DNA of 64,000 bases from Lonicera japonica. Taxonomy: Eukaryota > Streptophyta > Magnoliopsida > Dipsacales > Caprifoliaceae. The translations under genes were made by a program, and so were the position numbers. The notes beneath the pieces are model-generated. The model was not told where the DNA came from. It worked only from the letters and a program-made list of their open reading frames with translations, and searched no databases. Shown piece after piece: positions 23,811 through 36,488 of the stretch. The DNA lies in contig CM038470.1 of assembly GCA_021464415.1 (NCBI GenBank), forward strand, positions 34,156,099 to 34,220,098, given 5' to 3'. Every line of letters begins with the position of its first letter. Positions within the stretch are counted from its first letter, which is position 1.

Positions 23811-24180
23811 GCATCTCAACAGAATATTTTATCTACTATAAAATATTCACAATACCACCAATCAACTCCATAATTTTAACAAACCAATACCTCGACCTCA
23901 TAAACCAGTCATTTTTTGGTAACATGTTAAAAACTACCCGCCTCACCCATCTTACCACATCGAAGCTTCTCTCGGCTTATTAGGCATTTTGGCAAGTAAA
24001 CTTAACTATGTATCAATCAATTCAACGGCAATTTAATCATCACAAATAATCAACACCAATATCAGAAGCCAAACAATAATCACAATAGCAAAAGAAGTAC
24101 AACGATCAAGACAAAAAAAATTACTCTAAAAATTTAAATACATATCAGGTACAACTCCTTACTTCAAAAAATAATACCAT

Positions 24181-24545
24181 AAGGCCTCGTTTGATTTGGG
24201 TATTAAAAAGTGGGATGAGATTATTAATACCACTTTTTTTATAATACATTGTTTGGTTTGTACAAATGTGCTCGGATTACTAATACCGGGACTAAGAAAA
24301 ATGAACCATATATTTTCAAAAATGCCATTACTACTATATTATTATTATTATTAATCATCTTTTTTTTTGTTATTCCAAAATATAATCTCGTATATGAATT
24401 ACAGAACCAAACATGGTATTAACATCAGTATGAGATAAACCAATATTAATATTGCATAAATCAAACAAGGTATTGGTATTAAATTACTACCAAGATTAAT
24501 AATCTAGTACTATTAATACTGGTATTATTAATCCCATTAACCAAA
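24181..24545. mobile_element. Probable MITE
   Basis: The segment starts AAGGCCTCGTTTGATTTGGG and contains inverted repeats of GGTATTAAxxxxTGGGATGAGATTATTAATACC with TACTGGTATTATTAATCCCATT on the right. The opening resembles the common plant GGCCTCGTTTGG-type MITE terminus. No coding capacity is present and the target duplication was not resolved. Confidence 0.5.
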
Positions 24546-26128
24546 ATTTTATCGTCTTTACATTATTTTAGTAAACTCACCTCACCACTGGGGTAAAGTG
24601 CAAGATTTTTTAAAGATTTAATGAGGTGAGAAAAAAATATTTTCATACTAGAATGAAAAGACTGATTATGTGAATGTATTTAAAAATATCCTTTTTCTAT
24701 CTCACTGTCGTACAAAATGGTTGCAAAAAATATAGCAAACTAGGCTCAACAATACTCTAATTAATTGCCACGTGGGGACACTAAGCAAAATAAAAACAAG
24801 CCAACTAATGCTTACTCATCATATTCTTACATTCCAACCTCCACTTTCACCTAGCACACACATAGTGTTACAGAAAGGGGGGGTGAGGAATTTGAACTTT
24901 AAGTTTCATTTCATAATAATAGAAAAAAAATTAAAAAATAGGGATATTAAAAAATGAGACTTATTTATAAAAAAAATTACAAAAAAAAGGGAATATTATT
25001 TTTGTAAATTAAGGACCTATATTTGACCAAGTTCTAAAATAAGTGCAAAGTTAATTTAGTGGGCTTTTAAATTGTAATTTTTTCATATAATCATGCAAAA
25101 TTAAGTTTGCAATGCATGTTTTTTTAATATATTATTATAAAAAAATATTTTTTTATTTGACAGTACTTTAGAATAATTTCAACAAATTACATATTTAAAA
25201 CTCATTTATTAATAAAATACACATGATATTTTTTTTTGAGTTTTGCAAAGTTAAGTTTGCACTCCTTATTTTTTAAAATATTATTATGTATTTGAGTTAT
25301 TTGATATTATTTTAAAGTTTTATAAGTGAAACATAAAAATAGACTTGTTAAAAAAAATAAACACACCATACAATACAAATTTGCATTGAATTTTTTGGAT
25401 TGCAAAGTTATGTTTTTACAAAACACAATTCCGTGCAAAGCTAATTTTACACCCAATATAATTTTGAAAGCATTCATTTTAAAAAACAATTAATAAATAG
25501 CCCCTTATTTTAGAAAAATAATAAAAATTAAGTCCTTATTTCCAAAATATATTATTCGCTAGATTGTTTGCGAAAAATATTGTCAAACAAAACCTTTTAT
25601 CCCGTTTCTGGTTAAAAAAAAATTCACAAAATTTTACTCATGTTTAATTAGAAATTTTTTTATTATGAAAATTTGTGGAATTGGAGAACAAAACAGTATT
25701 TGCATGTACCGCCAACCCTTAGCTCACGCTAGTTGAGTGGAATGGATTCGCTGCTTCTGTAAATTAATATTCTTGGTGATTCAAGTGGGTGAGTTAATAT
25801 TTTAATTATGATTAGATGATGTTAAAAAAACAATTTAAATTTTTTTGTTACAGCTAAAATTATTTATTTTGAATTTTTTAAGTAATATTTTGTATTCACT
25901 ATATTATACACAAGCACACTATAATAGATATATTACACATCACCATTATTTATTGCAAATAATTGTGATGATTGAATATATAATCATGTGTGGTGGGATT
26001 GCATGAGCTTCCTAAGTATCACCAAACTAGAACTTAGAAAAGTTGTCTTGAAAAGTGAATGAAGTTCCTAAACATTAACTAAACTAAAACCTAAACATCT
26101 CTTTATTGCATTCACGTAGGAGGATTTG
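24546..26128. other. Intergenic, AT-rich, no gene seen
   Basis: There are long A/T stretches. A diffuse repeat, GCAAAGTTAAGTTTGCA-like, occurs near 25045, 25095, 25245 and 25400. No credible open frame is present. The last about 150 bases are the 5' flank of the RNase pseudogene. Confidence 0.6.
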
Positions 26129-26129
26129 C

Positions 26130-26142
26130 TCTATATATAAGA
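26130..26142 (+). promoter_or_regulatory. TATA box of the T2 RNase pseudogene
   Basis: CTCTATATATAAG lies about 50 bases upstream of the chosen ATG at 26187, a normal spacing for a plant TATA box plus a short leader. An in-frame ATG at 26143, immediately after the box, is too close to it to be the usual start. Confidence 0.5.
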
Positions 26143-26186
26143 TGAAATGTTTAGTTAGAACCCAAGCAATAGCATTTACTAGAGAA

Positions 26187-26963
26187 ATGGCTTTTAACTT
26201 ATCTTTCTTGTTCCTTATTTTTTTCACTTTTGCTACTACTGTTGATGTTGCGCAAGCCTTCGACCATTTTAAATTAGTCCAAACATGGATACCGACGCTT
26301 TGCCGTACGAACGGAGGGAAATGCAGACTACTTACCATTCCCGAAAGATTTGGTATCCACGGGTTGTGGCCCGAAAATTCTGACGGTAGTTACGAGCATC
26401 CGGCCCCAAACAATCCTCCATACCACAGTATCCCGGTAAGTAAAATAAGTAGTATATTGGGTCATGCATATATACAAATATACACAGTTTTGTTGTTCTG
26501 AAATGTTCATAATCACATCTCTCCATCTAACCAACTTTTTTTAATGAATTATTTAATAGTTAGGGGATTTATACCATGAGATGATGCGTGAATGGCCTGA
26601 TGTGGAAAACAATCCAGTATACCAAGTGTTATGGGAGCATGAGTGGAATTTACACGGCACGATCTCAAGCAACATGTACAACGAAGGCCAGTATCGTGCT
26701 CGTGAAGCAATTCCCGGTGCGCGATTGGCTAAGCGAAAGTAACATCTATGCCAATGATGGGGTGCCTGAGTACAACGCTCAAAACATAAGCTGGGCAATC
26801 TCTGCAAAGACGCTGAAAGAGCCTGAGCTCCGGTGCGAGGATAACGGGCGGCGCGAATGAGCTAAAAGAGATCATCATATGCGTGGATCTAGCTCGTCGA
26901 GTGATTGATTGCCCGAAGCCCAATAAAAATTGTTTCGAAATGCCTGTTAGTTTCTTGCTATAG
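26187..26963 (+). pseudogene. S-RNase-like T2 ribonuclease pseudogene
   Basis: Exon 1 is 26187-26435 and exon 2 begins at 26560 after a 124-bp intron. The product starts with a signal peptide (MAFNLSFLFLIFF), then FDHFKLVQTW, then the first catalytic block FGIHGLWPEN. The single intron lies in the variable region between the two catalytic blocks, the place typical of S-RNase-class genes. The second block reads HEWNLHGT: the His and Glu are kept, but the usual Lys before His is Leu and the usual Cys after HGT is Ile. The frame stops at 26740-26742. Homology continues in the next frame to 26860, then in a third frame (from about 26856) through VIDCPKPNKNC to a stop at 26961-26963. Two same-sign frameshifts plus lost residues make this a pseudogene. 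T2 enzymes are secreted RNA-cleaving enzymes; S-RNases act in pollen rejection. Confidence 0.9.
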
Positions 26964-29022
26964 TTAGCTTGGAATAAATGTATTTATGAAAGCATTTTTG
27001 CATATTTGTCAAGATTTATGTAAATCTTCTTTTATTTAAAGTTGTGCAATTGTGCAAAATTTATCAATATTGAGTTTTTGGGAATTATGGTTAGTTTCTT
27101 TCAATTTAACCTCATTCTTCAGTTCCCTGGAAAAATTATGATTAGCATTTATCAACTAATTGTAAATTAATCAGTGGTCAATAGTTTGCTTGTAGCATTT
27201 ATTTCTAGCAAATAACAGTTGGGTGCCACTGTAAATACACCCAAAAAGTAGGTGCAAAGTCAAAATATATCTTAAAGAATAGTGTTTAAGTCTGAAGATC
27301 CTATTGAATAAATGATTATTAATTCTAACCTAAAATGATTTATTAAAGAAGTAGAGTAGGATTTTATTATATATATGTATATATATATATATATTGTGCA
27401 CTTAAAAGCTGATACTTTATTCATGATTATTGCGTTTATATCTTATTGATGCTTTTGCTATAAAAGAAATGTAAATATATTTCTTTTTCTTTAACTAAGT
27501 TTTATCCTTCACTTTTCAATTGACAGTCATAAAAGAAATTATATATATATATCATTAAGATATTGGAGGATACTAACATTTTCATGCAACATTACAGAGC
27601 TGCGTACTAAATTATTAATTTTAGTTAGATCAAAAACATGTATATTAATCTTAAATTAAATTACTAAGCATGAATTTTGGGCCTCTTTTAACATTTTCTT
27701 AAAAATATTATCTCATTAAATTGTAGAACAATAGTTTTCATTCATTTTCTTGGACAATTTATTAAATAAATTATAACTACCGATCTTAAATATCCATCAA
27801 TTTCTTAATTTCGTGCTATTTATTATATTTATAGATTATTTGTTTTCGGCCCTTAAATTTTTCTCTTGTTTATATTTTGATCTCAAATATTTTAACAATT
27901 ATATTTTTACCCTTGTTTTTGATAAATTTGTTTTTATACTCTGGTTTAAATTAATAAACATGTCTCTAAATAGGTAAAATATACAAACTGTTACACATTT
28001 GATTTTATCCGAGCCATAAACATTAACAATTAACCTTCTTTAAACAAATCTTGATACAACTTAACAATTACATGTTTAAATTAGAAACGCATGTAATTGT
28101 ATATAATTATGTTCATGCAAACAATTTTGAAATACGTTCAATTAAATTAAAGAACTTTAAAACAATTAATTGCAATACCACGATGAAAAGGTGATACTAA
28201 CTAGGCCTATTAGTCCATCTTCAATAGTATTTTTTATCCTAGCAATTTTCTATTTTAGAAATGAATTATGGAAAACAATTTCACTAATGCTACTTTCTGT
28301 AGAAGTTATTAATTATAAGAGTTGACAGCTGACGATTCATATGGAAAATTTTGTCTTCGTTATCACATTACGAAATAACTCTCCATATTTAAAAAAAAAA
28401 ATATTAAACAAAGATTTGAACCCCTTATATCAAATAAGTATGAAAGACGAAATATCAATCGAAGTAGATGCAATTGTGTGATTTAGTTTTTAACATCCAT
28501 TCTTCATTCATGATGCAAGGACAAATGATAATGGCTGAGTCTTAACTACATATAAAATGGAATATATCTTCATTTTTAGCAATTGATAATAAACTATTTT
28601 GTAACGAACTATAAAATAAATCAACTTTAAAACTGATATAGATTATATAAGATATTGGAGGATATTACGTAAATGACATTTTTCTTTTTCTTTCTTTTAA
28701 AATTATTTAGTAAGTTAGTTACTAATGGATCATAGATACAACAACAAAAATAACAAAAAAAAAAATCTACTTGGTACAAGCTTCAAATCATGGCAACAAA
28801 TTTACGCTTAAAGGTTATACTAATTTTCCTTGAAGGTAATCCCCAATTTTCCTTACACACCGTTGCTGTAACTAATTTTAAAAATTTATAATTAAGAAAA
28901 ACTCTTATCCTCGACTAACTCGATAAGTAAAAAAGCTCTTACAAAAAAATAATTTATTTTTAAACAGAAAAAATATTATACAATCTATTAATGCAATTGG
29001 ATATGCATGAGGATAAATAAAA
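26964..29022. other. Intergenic, AT-rich, containing the second copy of the duplicated host segment
   Basis: 28164-28700 is paralogous to the host DNA around the two MULEs at 15.9-19.7 kb and carries neither insertion. The remainder shows TA microsatellites (27368-27394) and no credible open frame or recognised element. Polyadenylation-like AATAAA variants follow the RNase pseudogene (for example 26973). Confidence 0.7.
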
Positions 29023-30538
29023 CTAAGTGTATTATTGTACCTTTTTTTAGTTGTTTATTATGTTTTATGAGATGACTAGCATTTTTCATTAAAATAGTAC
29101 TTGAGCAAAAGTAGGTAGATTGATTAAAATACTAGAATCTCCAATTTTTTCAAATATACCACTCTTATTTCATTGAGGGAACAAAAGTAAAAAACATATC
29201 CATTTCAAAAACTACTTCTACTTCAAAATGTATGTAAATGTAACAACTTTTTGGTCAGCTAGGCCATCAAATTCTGTAGAAAGCGAGTGCTAATAGTTAC
29301 AACATAAAAATATAATACATTTATGGTTCGACAAATTAATACATAGAAAATAAAGCATTTCGTCGTCTTGATAGTTGCTAGCAATAACAGCAACACTAAT
29401 ACACGATAGTTGCAAAATTGAACACTGTAGCGCACATTGGCGAACCTAACAAACACAAAATTAGGGGTTATCAGTTGCGCCTCCTCAACGTTGTTGCCAA
29501 TATGTGATAGTTGCAAATTTGAACCCTGGTGCGCCCCAACCACATTTGTGGAGTCCCCTTCAGGGATTATTAGACGAAAGCCAAGTCCAACAGCTAATCC
29601 TAGCGCCTCAACTGGAACAAATGCTTATAGCACCTCCGCGTCAATCGAGCCTGACATAATTAATGAATGATATGCAATAAATTTGCCCACAGCACTTCTA
29701 GAAACAACTCAGGCCAACAATCAATATTTTTACAAATGGCTCCATCAAATCAAAATTGATCTTTACCAAGGAGGGCTCTGGCGGCTGCCACAAACATCTC
29801 GAAGGGGCAGGGCTGGGGCTAATGCAGCTGCACTTCAGTAATTTGGCTCTGTAAATGCCTCTCGATACCCTGTCAAACTGAACTATATCAACAGAAGCCG
29901 CAGCTTCATTTTCATGCAAGACTTGGTTCCGATTACCCCATAAGATCCAACGGAACAAAAGAACAAAGTCAAGCAACTCAATCTCTAAACTATTCACAAC
30001 CTTGTGGGACCGCCAAAAGAAATCAGCACCCCAACCCCAAAAATCGCACAGAAACTTGCCGTAAAGCTGAACACTGCTGCGCCAACGGACATTCCCAGGT
30101 AACATGATTGATGTCTCCATTCCAGCACCACAAAGAAGACAAATCAGAGAAGCATTCGGGCCTCTTCTCCACAAAATTTCACCTGTAGGAATTGTGTTTA
30201 AACATGCTGGACAAACATAAATTTTTACCTTGATCAGCACCCTTGCTGGCCAAAGCCAATTCTATGACACCCCCTCCTGGCAACTCACTCCCCAAAGCAG
30301 AATGCGCTTTATGACCTCTGCCTCCTCCGACAAAAAGATCAAGTCAATCAACTCACAGTTCCATTGCCGTGTTTTGGGAACGAGTAGATCACTAACTTTT
30401 GCATCTTGCTGCAAAATGCTATACGGAAATTGCACTTGAAAAGTAACGGACCCAGGAACTCATTTGTGGCCCCAAATTTTGATACACGTATCTGATACCA
30501 CTCTCCACCTGGAGCCAGCTTCAATCATAGTACGAGCT
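29023..30538 (-). pseudogene. LINE fragment, copy A (end of RT region, zinc-binding and start of RNase H)
   Basis: On the minus strand, motifs in order are: RWRVVSDTCIKIWGHK near 30500, DLIFLSEEAEVIKRILLW near 30320, then ACLNTIPTGEILWRRGPNA, CLLCGAGMETS, LLFRWILWGNRNQVLHE and PPEPSLVKINFD. These are the plant LINE segments between RT and RNase H, including the zf-RVT domain. A deletion near 30240 removes the part between the two blocks, and frames are broken. About 670 bp of 3' non-coding DNA follows. A close copy with the same two end points lies at 56843-58219. Confidence 0.85.
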
Positions 30539-30869
30539 TGGTCTAACTTTCTCAAATAAAATAGCACAACATATAGAAACGATATCGAAGAATGAAAAAG
30601 AGCGTAAAGTAAAAATCTAGAGTCCCCAAAGACCAACTATTACCCGCTGTCCTACTTTCTTCTTGATTCTACATTTTAATCACACTGCACTCTCGATCTA
30701 TCTCTCTCTATATATATACACTTCTAATTGCCTTCCACTCGCGCACAGTATTACAAAAATCTTTCAATTTCCACTTCTGTTCATTGGAAAGGACATCGAA
30801 GGACATGCAAGAGATCTAGAAAATTATTCTAAAGCATTTTTAAAATGTTAAATTATAGCTTCAACTAAC

Positions 30870-31735
30870 GTAGTTAGTATCGTACGATACGCGTACGTAT
30901 CGTCTCGTTACGGGCATAAATCGGTACGTATCGTTACGTGTATCGGATTTCTGTGTGTATCGGACGATACAAGGTAGAATATCGCGATATTTTGACGTAT
31001 CGCGTGATTTATGGTATCGTACGAAATGTTTTTTGGGCCCTTTTTATGAAACAACGTCGACGAGAGAGAGAGAGAACCCCCAAAAAACATAACTCCGATG
31101 AATCCTAAAGCCCCAAAAAATACTACGACAGAAACAGAGAGAGAGAGAGAGAGAGAGAGAAACGGTGATTTGGCAGCGAGGAGAGAGAGTACCTTATTTG
31201 CTGCCGGCGGCGAAGAGGTCGGCGGCTAGTTGGGGGACGAAGGAAGAAGGATGTCGGTGGAAAGTGGAAACGAAAAGGAGAAAAAGGAAGGAAGATATAT
31301 AGTTCAGAGAGAGAGAGAACCTGACCGACCTATTTTTTTATTTTGCTTAGATAATGAATATAAAAATAAAAAGGTGAACGTAAAAGGGGAGGAAGGTCGG
31401 AAGGGATCCTACAATTATCGGCCAACATTTTGTACTGTGTAAATAAAGGGGACCTTTATTAGTTTATTAGGTTTACATGGGCCTTATTATTTAAGTGTCC
31501 ATTTAATTTTTTGTATTGGGCTTTTTAATATTTAATGAAATATGTATAAAATATTGGTATTTTTTATTTATATGCACATATGGTGTAAGTATGTATGAGT
31601 TTGTATACATAAAAATATATATTTGTGTGAATATTAAAATTAAAGCGTATCTTACGATACGTTACAATACACGATACGCGATACTATTTTTTAGCAAAAC
31701 GATACGTATCCGATACGCGATATTGACTATCTTGC
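30870..31735. mobile_element. Element with dense TATCGTACGATA-type motifs at both ends
   Basis: At 30875-31025, TATCG/CGATA occurs more than ten times, including GTATCGTACGATACGCGTAC. The same words recur at 31645-31730 (CTTACGATACGTTACAATAC, GATACGCGATA). Between are GA microsatellites (31065-31080, 31135-31160) and a GC-richer stretch. Repeated short motifs at both ends are typical of hAT- or CACTA-like non-autonomous elements. The exact termini and duplication were not resolved. Confidence 0.6.
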
Positions 31736-31899
31736 ATACAGTTATACTTGAGTTAGTAAAATTGATCTCCAAACTTCTCTCCCCACCGCGTAGTACATTC
31801 GAAAACCATTTTACACTTCATTAAAAGAAAAACTGAATGGAATAAATAGAGAATGATTGACGAAAAATATCTCAAGAGACAAAAGTTTAACTTTTCTTC

Positions 31900-32345
31900 A
31901 ATAACTTTAGGATGGAAGAGCTGTTGTTTCACCTTCTTGAAGTGTTACATGCAGTTTCTTCTTATCTTTATCGTAGAATTTGGGCTAAATGTCCTCAAAC
32001 TCACCTGTTTCCGATAAAGAGAGAATCAAAATAACTGTCATCTTGCAGAATTGTCCACTCTGATTTTAGCTTTTACTTTTTCGAGACTCCTGGTCCTGTG
32101 CAACTACACCAAAAAACATGTCTACAATACAATCTCAGATTCAATCTGGTTTCTCCGAAGTGTTGATTAATATGTGCGAAAGAAGGAAGTAATCAGTATC
32201 AGCCAAAAAGCTACAAGTAGTTGGTGTATTTCGAACAAAGAAGAAATGCCTTTACCTTATCAATCAAAGAATTGATGTGTCTCAATGGAGGCTTCATTTC
32301 AAGCAAAGAAGAAATAACTTTACGGTTTTCTATGTTGTAGAACCG
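31900..32345 (-). pseudogene. Possible exon fragments of an unrecognised gene
   Basis: On the minus strand, ENRKVISSLLEMKPP through NSLIDK ends at a plausible donor (AAG, then GTAAAG, near 32255). A later piece, after an acceptor near 32100, reads DQESRKSKS then stops, while the shifted frame continues AKIRVDNSA. A third piece near 31990-31910 reads KFYDKDKKKLHVTLQEGE. The pieces look coding-like and collinear but carry a frameshift and stops. I do not recognise the family. Confidence 0.3.
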
Positions 32346-33205
32346 CAAAGTAGGTATGGCACAATGGCCCAACCCGTTGGGATCTTAACGCGCCCCAACC
32401 CAAATGGGGGAGGGCCGTTTTAAGTTAGGTCAATTTCAAGTTTTTGAAAGTAAAACGCATACCAGGTTAGGTAACATTTGGGTTTAGGTAAAATAAACCT
32501 GTTTGACTGGACCTGTCCCGAGTGTTTTTCCCTTAATAGAGTTGGTGGCGAACTGAGTAAGGCAAAGGGAGTGATTGAATGGCGTACGCGAGCCAAAAAC
32601 AAACTTAAACAAAGGTCTGGAAATGAAATATACAACCATGATGTTCGTAGAACATAAAAACAAATTGGTTGGAAAAGCCAAAAAGGTTCACTGGGCAGCT
32701 AATTTTACCTTGTTCACAGTTCAACCCTGTGGCGGCAAGAAAAGTGATCCTGAGTATAATATTTTAATTCGAGGGAGGAAAACGTGAATATCAAAAATTG
32801 AACTCTAGTATCTAGATCTCAATATATCTGCCAATTAACAAATTATTTATAGGTATAATATCATTACGGGAATTATGGGGAGCAATAAATTGGAATGAAA
32901 TTTTATTGAGAGACAATCAAAGTTTAGTGAAGCACACCACAAAATGCTTAATGCAATTAAATTGAATGTTTTTGGAGGGTAAAATTATATGCCACATCCA
33001 ATCAACTATCAGTCAACTGTGCTACTCATTTGATTGGTAAATTTCCAACAAGAAGCAGAGCAAGAGGAGTGTAGAGAACTGAGAGAATAAAGGAGGAACA
33101 ATTGTTGAAAGATCTTGCGAAAGAAAGGAGGGAGAAAATAAGATAAGGAGAGAAGTAAAAGACCTAAGTATGTCGAGACCAAGAAAGTGGGGTGAGTTTG
33201 GTTAT
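32346..33205. other. Intergenic, no gene seen
   Basis: A GC-richer patch at 32355-32420 holds GGCCCAACCC and GCGCCCCAACCC and could belong to a retroelement LTR. The rest is AT-rich with no credible frame. Confidence 0.45.
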
Positions 33206-34099
33206 GGGAAATCTTGTTTGCACCCACGAAATTTGTCTTCTCACCCCACCTGAATTTTTAGAAACTTAATAAAAAAAACTCCATTTTTTCACCAAACAAA
33301 CCCTTACTACTTTGTTGGTAATTTTTTTTTTCTTCGGCGATCGATAATTAAGGCATTTTATGGCCAATAGTAGAGAGATTCGAGATTGCTGGATCAAGAA
33401 TGAAATGCTTGGCCAATAGTAGAGAGATGGAGATTGTCGGATCAAGAATGAAGAGATGCACCGAAGTTATTTTGATTTTATGTTGAATTGAAATTGCAAT
33501 TTTGGATTCTCTGATTTGTAATAATTATATATATATATATATATGTTTGTTTGTGTTTTGGATGGAAGATAGATTATATGCTCTCTCTCTAAAAGCAGAG
33601 AGAGCACAACAGGTGGATTATTTTGATTTTATGTTGAATTGAAATTATAATTTTGGATTCTCTGATTTGTAATAATTATATATATATATGTATGTTTGTG
33701 TTATGGATGGAAGATAGCTTATATGCTTTCTCTCTCTAAAAGTAGAGAGAGCACAACACAGGTATTTTTTTCTCTCCGTAGTAGTTTCTCTTTCTTCTTT
33801 AATCTTACTGCAAAATCAAACATTGTTTTCACTTCATTTTAGATGTTATAAATTACAAAGTAATGAGCTGAGAAAAGAGATTTGTGAACAAGATGAACAA
33901 CATAATTTCTTTAGCGTAGTTATTATGAGTCTGGGAATTGAACAAATAATTGGGAATGAAAAGATTTTAAGGCTTTGTTTGGCTTTTAAAAATAACTAGG
34001 GTGAGTTGAAAGAAATTCAAAATTTTCAGTGGGGTGAGTTTCAAGTTTCTCACAACTGGGGTGACAAGAATAATTTGGTGGGTGCATACAAAAATTCCC
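33206..34099. mobile_element. TIR element with 8-bp target duplication
   Basis: The ends are GGGAAATCTTGTTTGCACCCA and, read inward from the right, GGGAATTTTTGTATGCACCCA, with imperfect homology continuing for over 100 bp (CTCACCCCA, GAAACTT). TTGGTTAT flanks it at 33198-33205 and 34100-34107 (8 bp, or 9 with one mismatch), which fits hAT or a diverged MULE. Inside is a direct duplication of about 135 bp (about 33475-33610 and 33618-33755), each half holding a TA run and CTCTCTCTAAAAGNAGAGAG, a small hairpin. No coding capacity is present. Confidence 0.8.
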
Positions 34100-36488
34100 T
34101 TGGTTATTTAAGACAAGTGAAGTTAAAAAATATATAGCAAATTAGTATATGGTTCAGAATTTTTTCTACCTTTATACTCATACTCATATAATTTGTGTAA
34201 TTAGTAAATAGCCTATATTTTTGTTTTTTGCCCAAATTATTTAATAATTTTTATTCAAAATTTTATTATTATATGAATTTAATAGCAAATTAAGATTTGT
34301 CCTAAAATTTTAAGGATCTCTCTACTCAAACCCATTACATTTAAAAAATTAGTGAATGGCCAGGCCAAAATTCAAAAATAATTTTCTTTTTCAATATTCT
34401 AGCTTTTTTAAGATTAATTTGATTAAATTATCCTTATTAAATGATAAGGTTGTTATCATCTTTATTTTTAGACAATATGTAATACAATTAATAATAGATA
34501 TTTGCCACATCTATAGTATTTATCATTACATCTAATACAATTAATAATAGATATTTATGACAAATGCATATATATTTCTATCAAAATTCCTTTTTAAATT
34601 AATTAAGTAATACATAATACAAATGAATTAAAATTTACATTTCTCTCTATAGACTATTATTCCTTTATTTATAGAGGATTTGAAGATTGACCCCCTAATT
34701 CTGGTAGTGCATACCCTCTATTACAAAGATGAACATTGCATTGAAAAAAAATACCTTTGCGAGATCAATCAGCAACGCCAAAGTCTAATATTCGTGGCGA
34801 AATATGGGATATAGAAAAATTTCATTGTGAATTGGTGTGTTGTTGCGATCATATATTATATGAGCAAAAGGAACACCAGTAATGCTCTATTTCCTGTCGA
34901 ATAATGATTATTAGAACATTCATTATATAGTCAATAAATTCTTCTTCTTACTGTTTTGAACCCCTCTCTCTTTACATTATTTCATATTTAACGTTCTTGA
35001 TCTTAATATATTTAATACAACTCTGTTTTAATTTTACTTCTGTAATGTCTTTTTAATATGACGGTGCTTTTAGTTTGACTTGTGTAATTTCTTTTTTAAT
35101 ATAACTGTATTTTTATTTTTAGTTGTGTACTTTTTTTTTAATATGACTGTGTTTTTTGTTTTACTTGTGAATTTTTTATTTTAATATGACTGTATTTTAG
35201 TTTGACTTTTGAATTTTTTTAATATAACTGTATTTTTATTTTCTATTGTGTAATTTTTTTTAATATGACTATGTTTTTAGTTATATTTATATGTAATATT
35301 TACTATTAAGATGTCTTCTTCTAGGTGCCCCAATTTTTAATATGGCTATATTTTTAGTTTTACTTGTGTGATCTCTTTTTTAATATGAATGTATTTTTTT
35401 AGTACAATGTGTATAATATTTACATTTAATATGTCTTGTAAATGCTCCAAGTTTAATTTTTTATATTTTGTATTTACTGCAAGTCAACTTCTTAATTTTT
35501 CTAATATATATTTATCCTATGGCAATTAAAAATTACAAAAAGTTATCACTTGTAGTCACAGTTATGAATTTTAAAATTGAATCTTTTAAAATTTGAATTT
35601 AAAAGCCCATAAAAGATATATATTCTAGCAACAAATAAATATAATTTTAGGTGAATAATATATTGAAATTTGAAAATTCAAAAATGGATAACATGGGAAA
35701 AATATAAAAGAAAAGAAAATAATAAAATCATTCATAAAATGCTTATTTAGTAATTATCCACTCATTTGGGCAAATTACCAATTTCCCAAATGTAATGGGT
35801 TAAAAGCAACAATTTGAATTCTCTGGGCTAAAAACAAAAAACCCCATGACATGTTTGTCATTTCTTGGTTGTTATGGTTTCATCCACTTGGTTCTTGATA
35901 ATTGAAGCCTGTCCAATTATATGTCCCAGGTAATGTAACTTTTTGTAATATTTAGTTTGCAAATTTAGAATTAAAGATTCATAATTTCGTATTGCTTGGT
36001 AGAAGTATTCTGTTGTCATTCCATATTAGCATATCTTGGATTTTTTGTTATTTTTATAGTCATGTATATCTAGTGTGGAAAATATCATGTTAATTTTTAT
36101 TTATCTCCTTCCTATATTAGATAACTTAATATGACTCGTTATTAGCATATCTTGGATTTCTTGTTATTTTTATAGTCGTGTATATCCATTGTGAAAAATA
36201 TCATGTTACTTGTGATTTTTTTTCTTCCCACATTAGATTTCTTAATATTACTCCTCCAACATTAGATTTCCACGTAATATATATTCATATTATATTATGC
36301 CTACGTAGTAATATTTTCATTAAAATTATGACTACGTGAAAAAATTCATTTGTAATATGATTGATCCATCATTAATGTTATTGTATTATGACTATTTCCT
36401 TATTATTACTATTTCCTATTTATACTTTGCATCTTATAGCAGTCATGGGTTTTTTTCAAGCATAATATGACTAAAGGTAAAAAATCTA
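34100..36488. repeat. Intergenic with minisatellite at 35040-35420 and tandem duplication at 36025-36240
   Basis: About eight units of roughly 55-60 bp share TTTTAATATGACTGTATTTT followed by AGTTTTACTTGTGTAATTT. At 36025-36140 and 36142-36240, a block with ATTAGCATATCTTGGATTT, ATAGTCATGTATATC and AAAATATCATGTTA is repeated in tandem. No gene is visible. Confidence 0.75.
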
